From an uncultured bacterium (GTDB lineage Bacteria; Auribacterota; Tritonobacteria; UBA1439): a stretch of 19,514 nucleotides of DNA. The notes beneath the pieces were generated by a model. That model searched no databases and was not told the origin of the DNA. It worked only from the letters and a program-made list of their open reading frames with translations. This document shows, in pieces, positions 12,937 to 19,514 of the stretch. The number at the start of each line of letters is the position of its first letter. Position 1 is the stretch's first letter. The position numbers were made by a program, and so were the translations under genes. Where the stretch lies: contig CALLYX010000140.1 of the NCBI GenBank assembly GCA_937858775.1, forward strand, positions 1 through 19,514, read 5' to 3'.

Positions 12937-14615
12937 CGAGAAGCCGCTCGACGCTCGCCGCCCTGCTCCTCACGATCGCCGCCGGCGCCGCGATCCTGTC
13001 CCCCTACACGCGCTTCCAGGATGTCCTTGACCAGTCGGATCGCGGGCGGGACCTGTACTGCTTCAAGAAGACGATGGACGGCGCTATGGTCTACCGGGAT
13101 TACTGGTGGATATACGGGCCCGCCATGCCGTACTACTACAGCATCTTCTACCGGGCGATGGGCGTGAGCGTGCGGAGCGTACTGGTCGGGCAGTGCGTCC
13201 TGCAGCTCCTCTGCGGCATCGTGGTCTTCCTGGGGTCGGCGCTCTTCGTCACGCCGGCCTGCGCCTGCCTCGCCGCCGTCGTCTTCTGGGTCTACTACCC
13301 GGATTTTCCGCACACCTACGTCTACACCGGCGCCGTCGCCTGCACGCTGATCGCCATCTATTTTCTCCTCCGCTATATCCGCCGTCCGAGGTTCCGGTTC
13401 CTCCTGTCCGGCGCGGCGGCCGCGGCGCTCGCCGGCACGGTCAAGCTCAATATCGGGGCGGCCCTCTTCTGCGCGTCGCTCTCCTCCGCCTTTGTCGCGG
13501 ACCTTATGAGGGATGGGCTCCGCGGCCCCGGGGGCCGGCTCCGGCGCTACGTCGCAGCGGCCGCCCTCTTCGGATCGCTGCTCATCCTCGGCTACCTGCC
13601 GTTCACCTGGGGCCTCTCCGAGGTCGTCAGGACCCAGTCGTTCCCCTTCTCCAATCCGCAGCGCTCCGCCCCGCCGCCCCTTCTCCATACCCTCCGGGGC
13701 ATCGCGGGGATCGCCGCCGAGCAGTTATCGCTGGATCGGCGCTACCCCGTCCTCCTTGCCCTCGGCCTGGCGTGCCTCGCGCGGTGCCTCTGGCTGATGG
13801 CTAGGAACGGGCCCATCCAATCGCCGCGCGCCGAGCTCGGCGCCGCGGTGACCGCCTTTCTGCTCGTCGCCCTCTTCTCGATCCACGAATACTTCATGAA
13901 TATCTTTGCGCTTTACTATCAGCTGATCTGGGCATTCCCCCCCCTCTACCTCCTCTTCGTCCTCGCCGTATGGACGGGGACGCGCGGCCTCCCGGCCGCC
14001 GCGCGCCGGGGCGCCGCGGTGCTGATCGTCGTCTGCGCTGCGACGAGCCTCACCTCGACCGTGCGCACGATACGGCGCTCCATGGTCCCCGCGCAATACC
14101 TCGGGTTCGGGCGGGGCGGGGTGTACCTGAACCCCGCGAACAATCCGCCGGGGTGGCTCGCGACCGTGCGGGGTGCCGTCGATTATCTGATGCGCAACGT
14201 AGGGAAAGATGAGAAGATAGTGGCGCTGCCCTATGACACCCTATACTGCTTCCTGAGCGAGCGCGACAGCGCCATACGCCAGCAGGAGATCCTTGGGCTG
14301 GACCATCCCACCGAGGAGCAGGAACGGGAGATCATCTCTTCGATGGAACGGCAGCGCGTGAGGTGGGCCGTGCTCTCAAACCTGTATCGCACCACGGAGC
14401 CCGGGAAGGGCGCCGGCCTCGGCCTCGTCTGCTGCCGCACGCTCAGCGACTACCTGGAGGGGCATTTCAGCATCGCCGCCGTGTTCGGCCCGTGGCGGAA
14501 GGACCCGCCGTGGTGGATCGAGGAGCACGGGGTGGCCGTCCTCCGGAGGAGGGATGCGGCCGGCAGGGAGAGGCTCTTCTGGTGGGGGACCTCGAGGGGG
14601 GTATCCGTGAGATGA
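12933..14615 (+). CDS. GT-C-like polytopic membrane glycosyltransferase (GT39/GT83-like)
   Basis: The protein has 560 residues and roughly ten hydrophobic segments in the first 400. After the first membrane segment comes a loop DQSDRGRDLYCF...MVYRDYWWIYGPAMPYYY (about 33-69). This matches the acidic first extracytoplasmic loop and YRD..GP..YY pattern of GT-C enzymes that use polyprenyl-phosphate sugars. The last 150 residues are soluble and probably periplasmic, as in ArnT- and PMT-like proteins. Donor and acceptor cannot be read; a donor made by the divergent GtrB-like protein is plausible. Start ATG 12933 overlaps the SGNH stop and has GGAG nearby; the same frame is open upstream to 12525, but that part is a shadow of the SGNH gene. 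Its stop overlaps the DUF362 gene start (ATGA at 14612-14615). Confidence 0.8.
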   Translation: MTRSRSTLAALLLTIAAGAAILSPYTRFQDVLDQSDRGRDLYCFKKTMDGAMVYRDYWWIYGPAMPYYYSIFYRAMGVSVRSVLVGQCVLQLLCGIVVFLGSALFVTPACACLAAVVFWVYYPDFPHTYVYTGAVACTLIAIYFLLRYIRRPRFRFLLSGAAAAALAGTVKLNIGAALFCASLSSAFVADLMRDGLRGPGGRLRRYVAAAALFGSLLILGYLPFTWGLSEVVRTQSFPFSNPQRSAPPPLLHTLRGIAGIAAEQLSLDRRYPVLLALGLACLARCLWLMARNGPIQSPRAELGAAVTAFLLVALFSIHEYFMNIFALYYQLIWAFPPLYLLFVLAVWTGTRGLPAAARRGAAVLIVVCAATSLTSTVRTIRRSMVPAQYLGFGRGGVYLNPANNPPGWLATVRGAVDYLMRNVGKDEKIVALPYDTLYCFLSERDSAIRQQEILGLDHPTEEQEREIISSMERQRVRWAVLSNLYRTTEPGKGAGLGLVCCRTLSDYLEGHFSIAAVFGPWRKDPPWWIEEHGVAVLRRRDAAGRERLFWWGTSRGVSVR

Positions 14616-15727
14616 AAGTCCTTATACGCCCGGCCTGCTACGATGCAATGGACGGCCCCGTCGGGGAGATGCTCGACTCCTTCCCGCTGCCCTGGAAGGG
14701 CGCGAGCGTCCTTGTGAAGCCGAATGTACTCGGCCCGTGGACCGCCGACGCGGGCGTCACCACGCACCCCTCGGTGGTGAGGGCGATCGTACGGGCGATC
14801 GAGGCGCGCGGGGCGGGGCGGATCATGGTGGGTGACAACCCGGGGCTGCGCGGCTACGCCGAAAACGAGCGCTGCTTCAGGACTTGCGGCCTTATGGAGG
14901 CGGCGGGTGGACACTACGTCAACATGGGGAAGAGGCCGGTCAAGGTGAAGCTCGCCTCGCGGTACGCCGCCGAGATCACCATCTCGCAGGAGGTCCTCGA
15001 CTGCGACATCCTCGTTTCCGTCCCCAAGTTCAAGACCCACGCCCTCACCATGATCACCGGCGCCGTGAAGAATACCTACGGCTACATCGTCGGGGCGGAG
15101 AAGGCGCTCCTCCACGCCGCGGCGACCTCCCCCGAGAAGTTCAGCGAGGCGGTGGTGGATGTCTACGCCGTCCGCCCCCCCGATCTCTCGATCATGGACG
15201 CGGTGGTGTGCATGGAAGGGAAGGGGCCCTCGGGCGGCGCGTTGCGCGAGGCGGGGAAGCTTATCGCCTCCGACGACGCCGTCGCCCTGGACGCCGTTAT
15301 GTGCGCCATGATGGGCGTCAAGCCCGAGACGATCCCCATGCTGAACCTGGCTCGCGCGCGGGGGATGGGGGGAATCGATCTCTCCTCCATCACGGTAGAC
15401 GGCCCGCTCGAGCCGATCGCGGAGTTCGCGATGCCCGGGACATTCACGGCCGGTCTCTTCGGCTTCGTCATCCACCGCTTCGTCTTCCCGTATCTCCGAA
15501 CGAAGCCGCGTTTCGACCTTCGGAAATGCACTCGCTGCAGGGCGTGTTACGATCTGTGCCCGGTGCAGGCGATCGGATGGGACGACGGGCCGGTGCTCAA
15601 GCGTGGGAAGTGCATCTCCTGCTTCTGCTGCATGGAGAGCTGTCCTTCGAATGCTGTGGACCTGAGAGGCGTGCTCTACAAGATAAGGGACGCCCTGACG
15701 AAGAAGACGGCCGGCCCCTGCGGCTAG
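14612..15727 (+). CDS. DUF362 domain protein with two [4Fe-4S] ferredoxin motifs
   Basis: The protein has 371 residues. Residues 1-290 carry the DUF362 hallmark VLVKPNVLGP...GVTTHPSVVRAIVRAI (33-63), then VGDNPG (73-78) and a VPKFKTHALTMITGAVKN segment. The C-terminus has two classical ferredoxin motifs, Cys306/309/312/316 and Cys334/337/340/344, each able to bind one [4Fe-4S] cluster. The DUF362 activity is not known to me. The ferredoxin part could give electrons to the radical SAM enzymes of this region, which need reduction to cleave SAM; that is an inference. The start overlaps the upstream stop by four bases. A gap of 68 bp separates it from the next gene; that gap holds only a weak 6-bp inverted repeat (15751-15769). 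Confidence 0.92.
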   Translation: MKVLIRPACYDAMDGPVGEMLDSFPLPWKGASVLVKPNVLGPWTADAGVTTHPSVVRAIVRAIEARGAGRIMVGDNPGLRGYAENERCFRTCGLMEAAGGHYVNMGKRPVKVKLASRYAAEITISQEVLDCDILVSVPKFKTHALTMITGAVKNTYGYIVGAEKALLHAAATSPEKFSEAVVDVYAVRPPDLSIMDAVVCMEGKGPSGGALREAGKLIASDDAVALDAVMCAMMGVKPETIPMLNLARARGMGGIDLSSITVDGPLEPIAEFAMPGTFTAGLFGFVIHRFVFPYLRTKPRFDLRKCTRCRACYDLCPVQAIGWDDGPVLKRGKCISCFCCMESCPSNAVDLRGVLYKIRDALTKKTAGPCG

Positions 15728-15795
15728 CCGTGGCGTAAGAACGCACCCCGCACCATGTAATGGATGGTGGCCGGCGAGCGTCGACGATATATCGC

Positions 15796-16881
15796 ATGAG
15801 CAACTGTGACCTGTACCGGCCGGGGGCAGAGGGTGTGGTGGAGATTGTCGCCGCCAGGAAGGCGTGCCGGTACCACCGGCGCGGACAGGTATACCCGCTC
15901 TCCCGGATGACGCCGGACGGGCTCTGTCCGTTCGCATTCCATGCCCTCTACCCCGACTGCCTCGCCATGTTGAGCAGGGGAAGGTACCCGACGGAGGGGG
16001 GGAGGGAGTTCTGCCGCATCCGGTGCCCGTTCGCGGGGGAGGGGGTCGAGTTCGGCGTCTTCCGGATCCCGAGGGATCGGACGATCCGCGGCAGGTTGGA
16101 GCTCCTCGTTCGGAAGGCCGCTGACCGTATCGTGCCCGTCGAGATCCTCGAGCACGGGATCGCCATCGAGGTGCTCCGAGCGGGCGCAGGTTGCCCATGC
16201 GGCTACCGGGCGGGGGACCGGTTCGTGATGAACGTCAAGGGGAAGGGGGAGATCTGCCCCGCGGCGTTCTACGCGATCTTCCCCTTCTCCTCCCCGGCCC
16301 GCGCCGGCGATAGAAGCGGGGGACTTCGCGTCCCGTGCCCCGACTACATTACCGACATCGTCTTATCACTCGGGGGGACGGCCGAGCCTTTTTTCAGGAG
16401 GTGCGACGACTACCGAGGAATCTCGCTTCTGGTGGACGGAGCGGGTGCGCCGCGCGACCTGAACGCCCTCCTCGGCGAGATGGGGATACCGTGCCTCTCG
16501 GTATTCGCGACGGCGTTCCCTTACATGCTGACGCTGGAGCGGGGCGGCTCGCTCGGTTTTCTCACCCGCGACAGGAGCGCCGCGGGGATCCAGTGCCCGA
16601 ACCCGTCGGTCCGCGTGCGGATGTTCATCCGCCGGGACCGGGCGAGCGGGCGCTACCGGCTGGAGGTGCACGGCCGGGACGCCGCCTGCCCGAGGGGGCT
16701 CGAGCCGGGAAGGGGCTATGCGCTTCCGCCGCTGGAGGGGGGGGCGTTTCCCCTTCGCGCCCTGGCCGCGCTCTACCCCCACATCATGAGCCTCAAGGCG
16801 GAGCGGGAGGGGGGACGCCGGGTCCGCTGCGCGGCCGAGAAAGTGGATATGCTGGTGGAAATCTCCCGGGGGGAAGGATAG
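15796..16881 (+). CDS. Four-repeat TIGR04076-like protein, cysteine-rich
   Basis: The 361-residue protein is built of four diverged tandem units of about 70-80 residues (roughly 14-91, 122-192, 206-279 and 286-356). Each unit has a first segment ending near C(P)xG, a middle CPxAFxALYP-like segment (43-53, 153-163, 231-242, 315-328) and a closing VxCP strand (Cys77, Cys181, Cys267, Cys345). This order is that of the TIGR04076 family, whose members are normally single-unit proteins of about 90 residues. The third unit lacks the first Cys and the fourth lacks the middle Cys. Units 1 and 2 keep all three and could bind metal or a cluster. No signal peptide is seen. ATG 15796 is chosen because residues before it look non-coding; ATG 15760 in frame is the alternative and neither has a good ribosome site. 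The stop codon directly touches the start of the SPASM radical SAM gene. Confidence 0.8.
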   Translation: MSNCDLYRPGAEGVVEIVAARKACRYHRRGQVYPLSRMTPDGLCPFAFHALYPDCLAMLSRGRYPTEGGREFCRIRCPFAGEGVEFGVFRIPRDRTIRGRLELLVRKAADRIVPVEILEHGIAIEVLRAGAGCPCGYRAGDRFVMNVKGKGEICPAAFYAIFPFSSPARAGDRSGGLRVPCPDYITDIVLSLGGTAEPFFRRCDDYRGISLLVDGAGAPRDLNALLGEMGIPCLSVFATAFPYMLTLERGGSLGFLTRDRSAAGIQCPNPSVRVRMFIRRDRASGRYRLEVHGRDAACPRGLEPGRGYALPPLEGGAFPLRALAALYPHIMSLKAEREGGRRVRCAAEKVDMLVEISRGEG

Positions 16882-17943
16882 ATGACGTCGAAAGGGTCTC
16901 TCGGCAGGCACGTCCGCACCTACGGCGCGATCCTGAAGTCGCGCCTCCTGGGCAGGCGTATCCCGGTGATCACAAACATCCTGATCACCAACCGCTGCAA
17001 CCTCAAGTGCTTCTACTGCTATCCGGATTCGTTCAACCGCGCACTGGAGGACATGCCGCTCGCCGACTTCAAGAGGATCATCGACCTCGTGCACGCGAAG
17101 GGCTCCCGCGTGGTCGTCCTGCTGGGGGGGGAGCCGCTGATCAGGAAGGATGTCGGGGAGTTCATCGGCTACGTGCGCGCAAAGGGGATGGCATGCGAGG
17201 TGGTGACGAACGGCTTCTTCGTCCGGCAGCATCTCGACGCGCTGAGGAGCGCGGACAGCGTCTGCGTGAGCATCGACGGCGACGAGGATGCGAACGACGC
17301 GAACCGCGGGAAGGGAAGCTTCCGGAAGGCGATGGAGGCGATCGAGCTGCTCCAGGCGAACGGGATCCACACCAGGATCAAGGCGGTGATCACGAGGAAC
17401 AACCTCCGCTCCATCGACTTCCTCGCCCGCCTCGCGCGGGAGAGGGGGATGGTGCTGATGGCGATCATCCCGACGACCTACGAAGACAGAGAGTACCCGG
17501 AGGGCGTCGCGCAGCGGTGGCTGACCCAGGAGGAGTACCGCACCTTCGTCATAAAGCTGATCGAGCTCAAGAAGGCCGGCTATCCGATCTTCCACTCCTA
17601 CCGCGCCTTGCGCTACTGCCGGGACTGGCCTTACCCGTACGATGCGATCGTACGTGAACGGCGTTTGGCGAACGGACGCAAGGCCATCCCGTGCACGGCC
17701 TGGGAGTACGGCATATTCATCGACGTGGACGGGAGGTTCTTCATGTCGTGTCTTAAGACATTCGACATCCAGGGGAAGAAGATCCTGGAGACCGATTTCG
17801 ACGACTGGTGGATACCGCAGCAGCGCTTCGGCTGCACCACCTGCGCCCTCCTGCCGAACATCGAGAAATCGCTCGTCTACAACATGCATCCGGGGGCGCT
17901 GTGGAACATGGTGCGGATGGCCCTATACCGCAAGCCCGGATAA
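16882..17943 (+). CDS. Radical SAM/SPASM-like protein
   Basis: The protein has 353 residues. The radical SAM motif is at Cys39, Cys43 and Cys46 (LITNRCNLKCFYC), and the SAM-contacting GGEP is at 82-85. The C-terminal part has a shortened SPASM-like cysteine set: Cys271, Cys290, Cys318 and Cys321. That could hold one auxiliary cluster rather than two. The end (MHPGALWNMVRMAL) resembles the tail of radical SAM proteins found in glycan and lipid clusters. The reaction is unknown. The ATG follows the TAG of the four-repeat protein with no gap, so they are made together, which suggests the repeat protein is a partner, carrier or substrate. A GGAAGGA stretch just before the TAG can serve as ribosome site. 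Confidence 0.9.
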   Translation: MTSKGSLGRHVRTYGAILKSRLLGRRIPVITNILITNRCNLKCFYCYPDSFNRALEDMPLADFKRIIDLVHAKGSRVVVLLGGEPLIRKDVGEFIGYVRAKGMACEVVTNGFFVRQHLDALRSADSVCVSIDGDEDANDANRGKGSFRKAMEAIELLQANGIHTRIKAVITRNNLRSIDFLARLARERGMVLMAIIPTTYEDREYPEGVAQRWLTQEEYRTFVIKLIELKKAGYPIFHSYRALRYCRDWPYPYDAIVRERRLANGRKAIPCTAWEYGIFIDVDGRFFMSCLKTFDIQGKKILETDFDDWWIPQQRFGCTTCALLPNIEKSLVYNMHPGALWNMVRMALYRKPG

Positions 17944-17968
17944 GGCGTATGCGGAGTACGGCCCTTCC

Positions 17969-19414
17969 ATGAAGAAAGCGATCGTCATCGTCGGCCTTGC
18001 CGTATTGACCGCGCCGGTCGGCTACAATATCGCCACTTCATATGTCGGGGATGAAGATCTCTGGCGCCTGGCGCGCAGCCGGGAAATGAGTTTGAAAGAT
18101 GCCCTGCTGCAGAGTAATGCCCATGTTCCGGGATGGCAACATTTTCGGCCCGGCCAGTACGCGGTTCTCTTCCTCACGGCGCGCCTATTCGGGAGGGCGG
18201 CGTGGTTGTACCATTTGACTTTTTATTCCTGCCATCTCCTAAGCGCGCTCTTCCTCTTTCTGTTAGCTCTCCGATTGACGCGCAATAGGGCGTGCGCCTT
18301 CATCGCGAGTACCCTCTTCCTGTACAATCAAGCCAATGCGGAGATCTCGTGCGTTCTTATGTCCTTTCACTATATCCAACTGGTCTTTTTCTCCCTGCTC
18401 TGCATGCTTTTCCTGGCTCGACACCTCGACCGGGATCGGACGCCCGATCTTGCATTGTCGGTCTTGTGCTTCGTCCTGGCCCTTTTCTCCGACACGCCAA
18501 GTCCTCTTCTCATGGTTTTCATCGTGCTGCTGGCGGAGTGTTTCTACTCCAAGAAAATGACGATTCAGAGAAGGCTGAAAGTGTACGCGGTCTACGGAGC
18601 CATCCTGCTCGCGTTTCTCCTCATCCGGCGAACGCTCGTACATGCACCGATGATTGGAACGGCATATCTTTCCAGCCCATCGGTCATCGCGATGAACTGT
18701 CTCGCGATCGTCCGCGCCATCTTTCTTCCCTACGACACCATGTGCCTCCCCCCCTACGAGACGCCCTTCCTTGCGCTATACTTCCTGCTCGGATATGCGT
18801 ATGCCGTCTCGTTCTGTCTTTTTATCCTACGGGAGAGACTGCGCAACAGGCTCTTCCTCTTTTCGCTTCTATGCTTCGCGATCTACGTGCCAAGCGTGGG
18901 CAATTTCTTCGGGCACGAGAGGATGTGCAGTCTCGCTGTGCCCTTTTACGCTCTTCTCATCGCATCCCTTTTCTACCATGAGTATGCGAGCGCGGGGATG
19001 CCTTACAAATGCGCCACCATCGCACTTTACACGCTGCTCATGGCGAACAACTACTCCCTTTTGCTGCTCAGAACGCATGATTGGTCGGTCGCGGGGCGGA
19101 TCAACAAGAGGGTGATGGAGATAGTGGCCCGCCATGCGAAGGAAATCCCCGGCAGAAGGGTTCATATGGTCGGCCTTAATGAGGTTCGACTTTGGTTCCT
19201 CCGGGGGAAGCCGATAGTGGGCGCGGCGGACGAGCTGTATCGGTGGTGTCATTGGTGGCGCGGCGGGGATCGCGCCCTCGATGAGGCCTTGTACAGGGAA
19301 TGGAGCGGGTATAAGGAGATCGTGCGCGCGTACAAATACGGCGCGAATGTCGTCGCGGATAATGACCTCGTCGTCGCCCTTGAAAAGAGGTTCTCTTACG
19401 TTTTGTGTGGGTAA
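17969..19414 (+). CDS. GT-C-like polytopic membrane protein
   Basis: The protein has 481 residues. The first hydrophobic segment (about 3-24) is followed by an acidic extracytoplasmic loop with Asp28, Glu29 and Asp30 and then WQHFRPGQYAVLFLTARLFG (56-75). The order membrane segment, acidic loop, H-F-R-P, long hydrophobic run is the pattern of GT-C-fold glycosyltransferases and their relatives. About nine more membrane segments follow, and the last 90 residues are soluble. It would act outside the membrane with a polyprenyl-linked sugar, but substrate and activity are unproven. The gap to the upstream gene is 25 bp and no good ribosome site is seen before ATG 17969. Codon use (many TTT, CTT, TAT, ATT) is less GC-biased than in the genes before it, so it may have been acquired later. 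Confidence 0.75.
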   Translation: MKKAIVIVGLAVLTAPVGYNIATSYVGDEDLWRLARSREMSLKDALLQSNAHVPGWQHFRPGQYAVLFLTARLFGRAAWLYHLTFYSCHLLSALFLFLLALRLTRNRACAFIASTLFLYNQANAEISCVLMSFHYIQLVFFSLLCMLFLARHLDRDRTPDLALSVLCFVLALFSDTPSPLLMVFIVLLAECFYSKKMTIQRRLKVYAVYGAILLAFLLIRRTLVHAPMIGTAYLSSPSVIAMNCLAIVRAIFLPYDTMCLPPYETPFLALYFLLGYAYAVSFCLFILRERLRNRLFLFSLLCFAIYVPSVGNFFGHERMCSLAVPFYALLIASLFYHEYASAGMPYKCATIALYTLLMANNYSLLLLRTHDWSVAGRINKRVMEIVARHAKEIPGRRVHMVGLNEVRLWFLRGKPIVGAADELYRWCHWWRGGDRALDEALYREWSGYKEIVRAYKYGANVVADNDLVVALEKRFSYVLCG

Positions 19415-19430
19415 ATAGGGTTTATAGGGT

Positions 19431-19486
19431 CATCGGTAAGCGCTACCATCCTGTGGCGCAGCGAAGCCACAGGAGGCCCACCGATG
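19431..19486 (+). promoter_or_regulatory. Long hairpin covering the ribosome site and start codon of the last gene
   Basis: CATCGGT (19431-19437) is complementary to ACCGATG (19480-19486), which includes the ATG start. Inside it TCCTGTGGC (19449-19457) pairs with GCCACAGGA (19466-19474), which overlaps the Shine-Dalgarno AGGAGG (19471-19476). GGTA/TACC (19435-19438, 19444-19447) could compete. The folded RNA would hide both initiation signals. Confidence 0.65.
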
Positions 19487-19514
19487 GACGAGTTGTCCCT
19501 TTTCACCCAGGCGC
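19484..19514 (+). CDS. Start of an unidentified gene, cut by the window end (possibly a transposase)
   Basis: ATG at 19484 follows AGGAGG (19471-19476) with a 7-base gap. The ten visible codons read MDELSLFTQA. A short acidic-then-hydrophobic start like this reminds me of ISL3-family transposases, which often begin with a few residues before an LGL..PW motif. The diagnostic part lies outside the window. The hidden ribosome site also fits a transposase. The identity is a guess; the start signal itself is good. Confidence 0.45.
   Translation, partial: MDELSLFTQA

Noticed and set aside
15751..15769. Inverted repeat CACCAT/ATGGTG between the DUF362 and repeat-protein genes
   Set aside because: Only 6 bp with a 7-base loop and no U-run; too weak to call a terminator or a regulatory element.
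17949..17972. Mini reading frame ATG CGG AGT ACG GCC CTT CCA TGA before the last GT-C gene
   Set aside because: Seven codons with no ribosome site; its stop overlaps the gene's ATG, but there is no further sign of a leader peptide.
1..19514. CRISPR arrays, tRNA and rRNA genes
   Set aside because: No regularly spaced direct repeats, no tRNA-like cloverleaf with conserved loops and no rRNA signature were seen by eye on either strand.

Overview
The window is a high-GC bacterial chromosome segment with two lower-GC inserts. It encodes cell-envelope glycosylation functions together with several radical SAM enzymes. Four radical SAM proteins (two of them B12-binding type), a GtrB/DPM-like and a second GT2 glycosyltransferase, two GT-C-like membrane proteins, an SGNH hydrolase and a DUF362 ferredoxin-type protein lie close together. 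This mix is seen in anaerobic, deep-branching or uncultured lineages (Omnitrophota- or Aureabacteria-like phyla, some Deltaproteobacteria). The taxon is an inference from gene content only.

Layout. Positions 2-1393 hold an open reading frame entering from the left. It looks like an in-frame composite of a NAD-glutamate dehydrogenase fragment, a histone-deacetylase-family fragment and an unrecognised beta-rich C-terminal part. Positions 1363-3935 (minus) hold a two-gene unit of a B12-type radical SAM protein followed by a SPASM radical SAM protein. Positions 4060-5426 are a complete IS256-family insertion sequence with terminal inverted repeats and an 8-bp target duplication. Its ribosome binding site is buried in a hairpin. 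Positions 5561-7795 hold a lower-GC polytopic membrane protein with a spermidine-synthase-like methyltransferase core. Positions 7806-11493 (minus) are a tightly overlapping operon: GtrB-like GT2, B12-type radical SAM (apparently starting with CTG), and a second GT2.

The intergenic region 11494-11694 carries divergent sigma70-like promoters around a strong hairpin. From it runs a rightward operon: SGNH hydrolase, GT-C-like membrane protein, DUF362/ferredoxin protein, a protein built of four TIGR04076-like repeats, and a SPASM radical SAM protein. A lower-GC GT-C-like membrane protein follows at 17969-19414. The right edge (from 19484) shows the first codons of another gene whose ribosome binding site and start codon lie in a long hairpin. 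This could be the start of a second insertion sequence.

How the genes may work together (inference): GT2 enzymes load polyprenyl-phosphate sugars or build a glycan at the inner membrane face, GT-C-like proteins transfer sugars on the outer face, the SGNH protein adds or removes acyl groups, and the radical SAM and Fe-S proteins modify the lipid, the sugar or a peptide. The most unusual item is the four-repeat TIGR04076-like protein directly abutting a SPASM radical SAM gene. No RNA genes or CRISPR arrays were seen.
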